Assembly (NCBI GenBank): GCA_001600635.1
Contig: BCKL01000049.1
Location: forward strand, 1 to 25,105
From: Leucosporidium creatinivorum
Lineage: Eukaryota > Basidiomycota > Microbotryomycetes > Leucosporidiales > Leucosporidiaceae
Direction of reading: 5' to 3'
Length of the DNA: 25,105 bases
Both the position numbers and the translations under genes were made by a program. The notes beneath the pieces are model-generated. The model had not been told where the DNA came from. It searched no databases and saw only the letters and a program-made list of their open reading frames with translations. Positions 1-8,138 of this stretch are shown here, piece after piece (position 1 is the first letter of the stretch; every line of letters begins with the position of its first letter).

Positions 1-1048
1 TGTTTGAGAAGCGAGAGCGAAGTCAGCTTGCGCTCGAGCAGCTCGCAACGTGCAGCAGCGGGCGCTGTAGGAGACTGGAGAGCAGACTTACTAGGTAGAG
101 ATGTTGCTGTAGCTCTTCTAGAGCTCTAAAGAATGGCGAGAATCAAGTCGAAGCTGGAAACGAGCGAGAGGTCGAAGTGCAAGAGACGAGGCGAGTGTCG
201 AGCTCGAAGTTGACAGGGAATGGAGAGGCGAGCTGAGCTAGCTCTCCCAGCTGAAGATTCGGCTATCAAGCTTCCGAAATAGCCTCTCCGGTCGCTGAGC
301 TCACTGTACGAGACCGTGTCGCTCCATCGTCCCCCCGCCCTCTCGCTGCGAAGCTCGGCGCCGATTCTGTTCCCGAAGGCTTCTGGCTTACTTCCGAGTC
401 GAGCAGCAGCAGCGCAGCCGTCGACTTCGCATTTGGTTCCGAAGCTTCACAATCCTTCAGGACTTGTGAGGAGCCGCCCAGCCGCTTTGTAGCGTCGAAC
501 GAGCGATCCCAATTTCTTAAGACTCATCGACGAGCGCCGCGCCGAGCTCGCAATCTGCCGCGTTCAGCTGGCTCTCCAGCTTCCGTAGAGATGCGACTAG
601 ACTGCTCTGTACTGTAGCTACTTTTGTTGGCGCCGGATAAGTGTTTCCTGACCTTCCCGCCTCGCGTGGCTCAGGAGACCAAGCACGAACGCAGGGCGCG
701 AGCTCGAAAGAAGAGGGCCAGCTGGGAAGAAGCGTCTGGCGCTGCGCTGAGCTGTGCAGAGACAGGTTGGTAAGAGGATGTTGTGTGTGGTGGTAGAAGG
801 AGAGAGGTGGCGAGCCAGTCCAGTTGGAGCTGAGGAGCTGGGAGAGCTGGGGATTCGGAAGCTTGCGCCGAGCCTTGCTCTGTCTCTCCTCCTCCTCCTC
901 GCTCGCAGCCAGAGCCAAGCTTGACAGAGAGTCCAGCTCCCTGCTACACGTTCCAATCAAACGCCGGAGCACTGGCAAACCCTGTGCTCCCTTCCCAGTG
1001 CCACCCTCCAGCGCCAGCCTCAGCCGACCCCCTCCTCCTTCTCCTCCC

Positions 1049-1049
<1 letters not shown>

Positions 1050-1130
<81 letters not shown>
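1050..1130 (+). repeat. Uninterrupted poly-C run of 81 nt
   Basis: The C run is unbroken for 81 nt and sits inside a longer pyrimidine-rich stretch of about 1018-1150 (CCT and CTCC repeats on both sides). The other strand is an 81-nt G run, which could fold into stacked G-quadruplexes, with an i-motif on the C strand. Open frames across it give only poly-Pro or poly-Gly and should not be called genes. The exact length may be unreliable, because homopolymers this long are prone to assembly or consensus error. Confidence 0.9.
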
Positions 1131-1133
<3 letters not shown>

Positions 1134-1758
1134 CCCTCACACCTTCTCCGCCCCCTGACCCAACACTGGCATACTCCCCAAAACAACCCCCGTAATCCCG
1201 CTCCTACTCCTCACCGCCCCGACCCACACCTCAGCGGGCGGCTCGGGCATCTTGAAGAGCGAGGAAGGGCCGCCGCGCGGGACGGGCTGCTGATGCAGGG
1301 GGGAGGCGCCAGGTAGCGATAGATTAAGCGAGGAGGGGGCGGTTAGGCGGCGCGGCATGCTGCAGGAGGAGGACGGGGGAGGGGGGGTGGGGGGGCCGAG
1401 GGATGAGAGCTATTTAGCGAGGTAGGGCCGGCCCGAGAGAGGGCTGGCGCGCGGAGAGCGGGTGGGTCAGCAAGAGCAAGAGAGGTGGATGAAAAATGGT
1501 GGGGTTGAAGAAGAACGTACAGAGCTCGAAACGGCTCAGCGGGAACAGCCTTCAAGGTCGCGCGCGTCGAGCTGCCAGTGTCGGTTTGCGGAGGGCCGAG
1601 TTCGAGTCGAGTCGAGCGTGCTGTAGGCAAGACGGAATGAGCGATCACCAGCAGAGCGGAGGGTGAGGCCGGCCGAGGCCACTCACAGAATCTCCTGCTA
1701 CTCTGCTTGTAGCTGCACAAGCAAGAGTGAGCAAGTCCAGCCAGTCGGTCGGTCGTTC

Positions 1759-1776
1759 GAGAGAGAGAGAGAGAGA
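1759..1776 (+). repeat. GA dinucleotide microsatellite
   Basis: Nine GA units, directly after a short run of GGTC units (about 1745-1757). Lies in the gene-poor region, upstream of the small gene at 2008. Confidence 0.8.
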
Positions 1777-1944
1777 CGGACACGTACAGCGAGCGAGAGA
1801 ACAATGTAGGTCGGTAAGTTAGTCGGTAGTGGGAGCAGGGACCTCGAGCCGTGTGTGTGTGCTGTATGTCGCTAGAAACTCGAGCTGCCAGCAGCTCGCC
1901 TCGAATGTGGCAGGAGCCAACCCCTGCTTCGTCGCGCTTCGCAC

Positions 1945-1967
1945 CTCTCTCTCTCTCTCTCTCTCTC
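1945..1967 (+). repeat. CT dinucleotide microsatellite in the leader of the next gene
   Basis: About eleven CT units, 40-60 nt upstream of the ATG at 2008. CT-rich tracts at this place are common in fungal core promoters and 5' leaders, so this may be part of the promoter or leader of the small gene downstream. Confidence 0.7.
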
Positions 1968-2007
1968 CGCTCTCTCGCAGCGAATCCCGACTCGCAGCTT
2001 CTGCAGC

Positions 2008-2488
2008 ATGTTAGGACCCCTCGTCAAAGCTCAGCTGGTGGCCATCCTCACTAAAAAGGTGCTTCCCCTAGCCCTCGCCTTTGGCTTTCGCACTCGCTCT
2101 CGCCCGCCAAAGCTGACCGACCGATCCTCGCGCTGCAGCTACTCGAATCCCCTACGTTCCACTCCCTCGTAGGAGCAGCACATGGCTCCGTCTCTCGTCT
2201 ACAGGATGCAGCGTACGATACGTTAGCTCAGGCGGTCTGTACGTTGCTTCTCTCTTCTCTCTCTCCCTTGCTTCTCACGCGAGCCCCGAGCTGATGGACT
2301 GTGGCGCGCGCACAGCGGAAGGGGATAAACTGCAGAGTCCGAAAGAGCAGGCAAATAAGGCGGAGGAAATCAGGACGAATGACCCGAGGACGGAGCAGAG
2401 GAGGGGGAAGGGGGAGCAGAAGGATGGGCTGCAGGAGTTTATTGAGAGGACGAGGAGGGAGTTGGAGGAGAAGAATAGGCGGGGCTGA
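2008..2488 (+). CDS. Small conserved-looking protein, possibly Mrx7-like (107 aa)
   Basis: Three exons: 2008-2058, 2139-2238 and 2316-2488. Introns are GTGCTT...GCAG with an AGCTGACC branch site, and GTACGT...ACAG with GAGCTGATG. The joins keep one frame and close at a TGA. The protein begins MLGPLVKAQLVAIL, followed by LLESPTFHSLVGAAHGSV, then a charged, Lys/Glu/Arg-rich helical tail ending in EFIERTRRELEEKNRRG. The pattern 'short hydrophobic start, LL-x-SP-x-FH, charged tail' reminds me of the small mitochondrial MIOREX component Mrx7, but this is from memory and weak. Splice structure and codon pattern make a real gene likely; function is not established. The ATG is the first in frame after a CT-rich leader. 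Confidence 0.7.
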
Positions 2489-2994
2489 GGGCTTTAGAAT
2501 GCCGATTCAGCAGCAGAGGGGGAACAGCAGAGTATAGGTGAGTGAGTCGCTGCTCAAGCTGTAGGTGCTTGGACCGAACTGACAAAGACGCCGATGAGCA
2601 GATCCGCGCCGCCCCCTCGCGCTTCGGCGGAGACGACAAGCAGGAGGAGCAACCGCAGAGCGTACAGAGGGCTATCAAGTGCTGAGAAGCTCTTTCTGTT
2701 TGCTGCTCGGTCGAATCGCTCGGTGTTGGAGAAGGGAGCAGCTCGGCGCTGAGCTGCGAAGAATGCTCCTTGGGATGTAGCAAGGCAGAGGGGAAAGCGT
2801 GTTGTAGCAGTATACTTTACCAGTCTAATATTACCTTAGTACCATATTATCGAGCTGCCTGTGAAGCCCCTCCCCCTTTCGCTTCTCAACTTGCGCCGGA
2901 CGCGCTCTCCCAGCTCTTGACGTCTTGACTTGGGCACTTTACCTCGTCTCCTACGTCGACTCGTCTGTACCTCTTCAGGCAGCAGCAAGCAAGG
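2489..2994. other. Intergenic: 3' region of the small gene and NUP82 promoter
   Basis: About 500 nt between two genes on the same strand. It has an AT-richer island (about 2810-2855) that could serve as the 3'-end region or core promoter, then a CT-rich stretch before the NUP82 start. No convincing open frame or RNA gene was seen. Confidence 0.5.
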
Positions 2995-5900
2995 ATGGCT
3001 CCGTGGTTAGAAGCGCTCTCTTCGCATTCCATCTTGACCCTCCCTACGAACTCACCCTCAGCAACAGCTCCCTCCTCCCCTTCTCCTTCTCGCTCCTCCT
3101 TCTCCCAACTGCCTCTGCCCGCCTCGCCTGGGCTAACGAGCATCTTCCCCCCTTCCCCTTCCCCTTTTACCTCTCACCCCAACAGCTCTCTCGCCTCGCC
3201 TTCTTCTCGCCGTCTCTTCCCCTCAACACCAGCCAAACACGCTTCCTCCCACGTCTCGCGCTCCACCTCCTCCCGGCCACGAGCAGCGCCCGAGTCAGCA
3301 CCGAAAGATGAAGCTATTAGGACGAATAAGAGTGTCTTAGTGAGAGGAACGGATCTCGTCGTGGCTGTGGGAAGGGAATTGAGGATCGCGAGCTTGGGGG
3401 AGGTGAAAGCGAGGTGCTCGGGGGATGAGAGCTCGGCGAAGGGATGGGAGGAAGAGGTAGCGCTGGGAGATTACAAGGTGCGTTCTCCCCGCCTCCCTCT
3501 CTCTCTCTTGCCGCACAGCTAACGCGGTAGGAACTCCGAGCAGACCCTCACCACATCCCCACCAATCCCATTCGAAATCACCTCCCTAGTCCTAAACCCC
3601 ACCTCCAAACTCCTAGCCTTAATAGGCCTCCACTCGATCCTCGTCCTCGTCCTCCCCCGCAAAGGGTGGTCCTCCACCGTCAGCCGTTCCATCGAATGTC
3701 GGTTCGTCCTTGACCCTCTCTCTCTCTCTCCCTCCTCCTCCCTCGCTTGCTGATGCTGATGCTGTGGATGGAAATGGACAACAGAGCACTAGAGATAGGC
3801 AAATTCTACCACTCGCACCCTGGCTCACCGCGCGTTGCTCAAGCATTATGGCACCCGCTCGGCACCGCTTCCTCCTCCCTCTGGATCCTCACCTCCGACT
3901 CTCTCCTGCGGGAGTACACTTTGACCCACTCGGTGGAAGAGCCTTCTCAGACGCTCTCCTTCTCCCCCTCGCCTTCTCCTTCTTCCACCAGCGGAGGAGG
4001 AGGCAAGAGGTTCTCGGCGGATGATCAAGAGGCACAAAGGGCGGTGGGCATGTGCTGGGGAGCAGGAGAGGGGGATTGGGGCAGATTTACGGCGTATGCG
4101 GTGATGGGGAATGGGGATGTCGTCGCGCTGTGTCCGGTGTTGCCGAGGAGGACGTGAGTTGGGTTTTTTTCGGCTTTGGGTCTTGAGTCTGGAGTCGAGG
4201 AGGGAGGGAAGGAGGAGGAGGGAAAGATGCGGTTGCAGAAGGAAGGAAGGAAGCTACCAAGTCCGAAAAGCTAGCTGACCCCTTCTCTCGCCCTCCCTCT
4301 CCTCTCCTCACCCTCGGTCGAATCGAATCGAGCAGAACCCTCCCCCTCTCCTACCTCCACTCGCTGGCCTCGTTCGTCTCGTCCAAAGTCGACTACTTGT
4401 CCCTCACCTCTACCTCAGACCCCTCCTCGGCCTCTCAACTCGGCACACCGACCAAATCCCTCGCCCTCACGCACCCGAGCAAGTCGAAGGGGAGGAGAGA
4501 AGCAGAGAACCCGCTGAGCAAGATCTACAACCACCAATTACATTACGTTAACACCCTCTTACGACTCGCCACCTCTGCTTCACACCCCACTTCCTCCTCC
4601 TCCACCGACAATCCCCCGACGCCGAAGGATGAAGAAGAGCTAGTAGTCTCCATCCTCACGCCCCTCCACTCGCCCTCCCCCCCATCCCTCCAGGGGCCGT
4701 TCCTCCTCCAACCCAGCTCGCGGGAGTTGGAGAATGGAGTGGAAGAACCGAGGGCGACGGATATCGCTTATCTCGCTTCTGGGGGAGACGCCGAGGGAGG
4801 GGAAGGGGGAGCAGGAGGGGAGAAGATGGGTGTGATTGTCGTAGCATGGAATGATGGAAGGTTGGAGATGATGGTGGAGGGGGAGAAGGTCGAGGGGAAG
4901 TGGGGTGGTGCTTCCCCCTCGGCTGGCGCTGCTTCGAGGGGAACGCCTAGAGGAGGGGGAGGGAGGAGGGGATTCACCGCCGACGCCGACTCGGAAGACG
5001 ACGACGACGAGGACATGGCCATCGACGAACCACCAACGCTGTTGGTATACGAAACCATCTCCCTCGGCCTTTGCGCTCTCCTCCCCTCCTCCTCCTCCAT
5101 CGACTCCATCCTCACCTCCACAAATTACCCAACACTCCACCTCGACCCACTCTACTCGGGGGATACGGTCTACGTCAAGCATGCGCTCGGCGTGCATTGT
5201 GTGGGCATTAGGAGCTGGGCGGAGGGGCTGAGGAGGGCGCTGTTGGTCGGTGAGGAGGAGGGGGAGGGGGAGGGGGAGGGGAGCGTGGAGAGGGAGTTGA
5301 GGAAGGGGAGGGGGAGTAGCGTCGCGTGGGTGTTGAAGACTGTGACCCCCGGCGCGGGAGAGGGGAAGGAGGGAGGGGAGGAGCCAAGCACCCCCATGGT
5401 GGGCCTCAACGTCGTCAACGATATTTACCTCGGCTACTCGTTGCTGCTGTTGACGGAGAAGTTGCAGCTCGTGGGCATCGAGCTCTCCCTTCGCGTGGAT
5501 TCGACGCTCGTCCCTTCTTCTTCCTCCGACAACGACAACTCGGCGGCAACAACCCAAGCTCTCACCCCTGCCGCTTCCTCCTCGCCAAAAGACGCCGACG
5601 ACACCGAGGGCCACCGCACCCTCCTCTCCACGCCCTTCTCCATCCCCTCCTCCCTTCTCCCCAACGCCTCCTCCTCTACCCCTCGGCTCGCCCCTCCCAA
5701 ACCCCCCTCCTCCTCGGGTTCCAAAGAGCTCAAAATCACCCCCGAAACGCTCCGTTTCCTCGGCACCACAGTCGAGCAAGTGCAGAACCAGATTCGCGAC
5801 CTCGTGACCGGCGTCGATAGTGTACAGGGTCGGTTGGAGCTACAGCTTCGGGAGTTGGGGCGACAACTCGGCGCCGTTCAATCCCTCTCGGCTCTCTCTT

Positions 5901-6559
5901 CGCCTTCCCCCTCTCCCTCCTCCTCCCCCTCCTCCTCCACCTCCGACCGTCTCCAAGCAGCACAGGAGAAGCAGCTCGCCCTCCTCGCCCGCACCGACCG
6001 CCTCCTGCAACGGCTCATCAACGCCCATTCGCCCCAATTGTCCACGTTCGAGAGGAAATGGTTTGATGAGCTTGGACGGCTGGAACGGGAGGAAGGAGTG
6101 TTGAGGAGCAGGGTTGGGAGGGCGGGTGGGAGGGTGGAGGATCTGGCGGCGAGTTTGGAGGCGGGGTCGGGAGAGGGGAAGGAGGCTGGGGAGAGCAGGC
6201 AAGGGGGGCAGGGGGGGCATGGGTTGGGAGAGGAGCAGAGGAGGAGGGTCGAGAGGGCGTTGGTGGAGGAGTGAGTTTGTTCGCTGTCTCGTTTCTTGTT
6301 TGTTTCCCTCGGCGGAGCGACCAAGACGAGGTTGCTGAGAGGGTAGAGCGGCCGCTGACTCCATTTCTTCGCCTTCTCCCCCTCCCCTTCTCCTCCCCCC
6401 CCCCCCCCCCGTCTTCCGTCCTTCGCTCTCCCCTCCCCTCCCCTCTTTCGTCCCTCCCCCTCATCGCACCTCGCCCATCCCAGAGCCAAACTCGTCGCCG
6501 AAGCGCGCAAGAAGGTCGAGCGCCTGACGCAGCAGTTGGCGCAGAGTTCGTTGGTATGA
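2995..6559 (+). CDS. NUP82: Nucleoporin Nup82/Nup88 (about 1007 aa)
   Basis: Five exons: 2995-3477, 3541-3701, 3785-4153, 4336-6270, 6484-6559; all phases agree and the model ends at a TGA. Nup82/Nup88 is the beta-propeller subunit on the cytoplasmic face of the nuclear pore that holds the Nup159-Nsp1 mRNA-export module. Family signatures: DLVVAVGRELRIASL (about residues 125-140), PFEITSLVLNP and LLALIGLHSILVLVLPRKGW (about 170-200), LWHPLG, SDSLLREYTL, and WGRFTAYAVMGNGDVVALCP near 320-335. A predicted coiled coil (from about 800) contains LKITPETLRFLGTTVEQVQ and the SPQLSTFERKWFDELGRL segment typical of the family's C-terminus. Longer than yeast Nup82 (713 aa) because of Ser/Pro/Glu/Gly-rich insertions in exon 4. 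In intron 1 the acceptor is the second AG after a GCTAAC branch site; only this one keeps frame. The extreme C-terminus is uncertain: a further small intron from 6554 would change the last residues. Confidence 0.9.
5259..5281 (+). repeat. G5A purine repeat inside NUP82 exon 4
   Basis: Imperfect GGGGGA repeats encode a Glu/Gly stretch in an acidic linker of the nucleoporin. G runs of 4-5 spaced by a single A on the coding (mRNA-like) strand are able to form G-quadruplexes. It belongs to a wider set of purine- and Ser-codon repeats that lengthen this protein. Confidence 0.6.
6395..6410 (+). repeat. C16 run in the last intron of NUP82
   Basis: A run of 16 C lies in a pyrimidine-rich part of the 213-nt intron 6271-6483, between a possible GCTGACTC branch site (about 6354) and the CCCAG acceptor. 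It may act as an extended polypyrimidine tract. Same class of homopolymer as the 81-nt run near 1050, but much shorter. Confidence 0.75.
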
Positions 6560-6991
6560 GCGCGATGGCGATGGACGTTAGACGTGTATGAAAGCCATCA
6601 AGATTGCTCAGGAGACGAAGGAAGGCTCGCGAACGGTCGAGTGAGCGAGTGGGAGAGCGCCGAAAGAGGTGAGCGAAGGTCGTGGGAGCTGGTTTCGGCT
6701 AGAGGCGAGGGAGCGCCCCGAGCACGCAGAGAACTAGGTTCGAGGAGCTGAGCGATCGAGGAGAACGAGAGCCACGCGAGAAAAACGCCGAGTCCTGCCC
6801 CTCGGTCATCGTTGCCGAGCTGCTCTCCTCTTTCCTCTTTCCCCTCGCTTCGACGCGACGACCACGACGAATGCCCGAGTATACACATGCTTTGCAAAGC
6901 GTCCTGGTAGCCCTTGTCATCTGCGAGAACGAGCTGGTCAGCGGAGTTGAGCGAAGTCGGCCGCGGCGCCGAGAACGAGAGGGAGAGAGCC
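6560..6991. other. Intergenic between convergent NUP82 and BET1
   Basis: Holds the 3' regions of both genes. On the minus strand there is a good intron across 6921-6995 (GTGAGG donor, GCTGACC branch site, CGCAG acceptor), so the BET1 3' UTR or stop codon may be spliced. Open frames here on either strand have no recognisable features. Confidence 0.5.
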
Positions 6992-7626
6992 TCACCTCCG
7001 CCACACCCATGTCCAGAAGAAGACAAAGAAGCAAATGATGAGGAACATCATCCCTGTCGTGATCGACATCTCGGGTCAGCGTACACCCTCAACGCTGAGA
7101 CGGCTGGGGGAACGAGCGAGCTCCGGCGACTCACAGAGACACCACTGGCCCCCCTGCTTCTTAGCCATCCTATTCATCTTCTTCATCGTCCCTCCCAAGA
7201 ACCCCCCCGTCTCATCAAACGTATCATTCATCCCCGACAGCAGCTTGGTGGAATCGCGCACCTCGTTGCCAATATTGATCGTGATCTGTCCCTCTCTCTC
7301 CCTCATCAGCATCCACTACAGCAGCAGCTCTGAGTGGAGAGCAACTCACATCCTTCAGCATCCGGACCTTAGCGCTCAACCCCTCGATATTCTCGTTGTT
7401 CTGTCCCTCCAGGTCCTCTGCCGTGCGTTGAGCAGCGTAGCCTTGCATGCTCTTGGGGTAGTGCATCGGTAGTGGGGAATTCCGGCCTGAGGAGGAGGGA
7501 GTTGAGGCGCCAAACAAGGCGGCTCGGTTCTCGCGATGGGAGAGCCCTTGGCTGTGCGCGAGCGGGAGTGAGCTAGGGAGGGGACCAAGGAGGGAAGGGC
7601 AAGGCGTACCGTTCTGAGCCGTACAT
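6992..7626 (-). CDS. BET1: ER-Golgi SNARE Bet1 (143 aa)
   Basis: Four exons read on the minus strand: 7626-7610, 7551-7350, 7285-7135, 7053-6992. Bet1 is a tail-anchored Qc-SNARE that pairs with Sec22, Bos1 and Sed5 for fusion of COPII vesicles with the Golgi. The start MYGSERQGLSHRENRAALF has the NRAALF element of the family. The SNARE helix runs from about residue 45 to 105 (ENIEGLSAKVRMLKD, then INIGNEVRDSTKLLSGMND). The tail anchor is MMFLIICFFVFFW, followed by TWVWRR. The length fits the family (about 118-142 aa). The first exon codes for only 17 nt, so the start was chosen by splicing: the CG/C phase recreates the conserved N-terminus. The stop codon coincides with a possible further donor; spliced or unspliced, the protein ends in WRR. 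Confidence 0.93.
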
Positions 7627-8138
7627 GCTGGGAATGAAAGGCCTTCAGGTCGGTTTAAATGATGAAAAGCATCGCCCGTGGACAGCGGACGGAGGGAGAG
7701 AGGTGAAGTCGACAGCGACGCGGTGAAGGCCCGGAGACGTGGCTTGTGGTGGAGTGGTTACAGGGTGCTGGAAAGTACGCAGAACGATAGCTACACTGCT
7801 ACTTCAGGCCGGAAAGCTATCGAGTAGCAGGCTCGGCGAAGAGCCCCTTTCGGCCAGCTCGTTCGCAAGCTGCTCCTTCACCTCATGTGGCGACTAGGTC
7901 CCTGCAGCCAGGAAGGAAGCGCTCATGCGACTACGGCCCGAGGGTAGGCTTGCCGAGCCCCCGCTTCTCAAGACTGGAGCGCCGGCCTCAACTCGAGTCT
8001 CGGCGCAAGCCCTTTCGCCGAGCTCACTCTCACACACTCTTACAGACCGGCTCTGAAGATCTCATATATGTTCCAATACAGCACGGATGTTCAATATAAT
8101 ATGCTACAGACCTTCAACCTCAACTTTGACCAAAAAGC
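7627..8138. other. Intergenic: BET1 promoter and 3' region of a transporter
   Basis: About 510 nt between the BET1 start and the 3' end of the first MFS gene, both on the minus strand. It has several copies of the CTCGGCGA/TCGCCGAG word (for example near 7832 and 8016) and an AT-richer patch (about 8060-8105) that could hold the transporter's polyadenylation region. No open frame with support. Confidence 0.5.

Larger units (their letters stand above)
1..2007. other. Long gene-poor region with low-complexity DNA
   Basis: I could not build a spliced gene here on either strand. The open frames that exist run through homopolymer, CT-rich or GA-rich DNA and show no domain, amphipathic pattern or splice-supported continuation. 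The stretch contains the 81-nt C run, a GA dinucleotide run (1759-1776), a CT run (about 1945-1967) and many short CGAGCTCG-like words. The part just before 2008 is CT-rich, like a fungal leader. About 2 kb without a gene is large for this otherwise tightly packed window. It may hold a long leader, a noncoding transcript or the promoter of a gene beyond the left edge. Confidence 0.6.

Noticed and set aside
517-1316. Open frames coding for poly-Gly or poly-Pro across the C run
   Set aside because: They exist because a homopolymer contains no stop codons; the flanks show no coding character or splice support.
3478-3540. GC-AG intron or first-AG acceptor in NUP82 intron 1
   Set aside because: The second AG after the GCTAAC branch site (3539-3540) gives a standard GT-AG intron, keeps frame and restores the conserved YK...PFEI junction, so no unusual donor is needed.
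4640-5779. 379-codon open frame on the minus strand
   Set aside because: It lies wholly inside NUP82 exon 4, is made of low-complexity Gly/Glu/Arg and Leu/Pro runs, and is a shadow of biased codons on the other strand.
7741-7800. Possible tRNA-like stretch (GTGGTGGAGTGGTTACAGG)
   Set aside because: It resembles an A-box at first sight, but there is no B-box (GGTTCGA-type) at the right distance and no cloverleaf.
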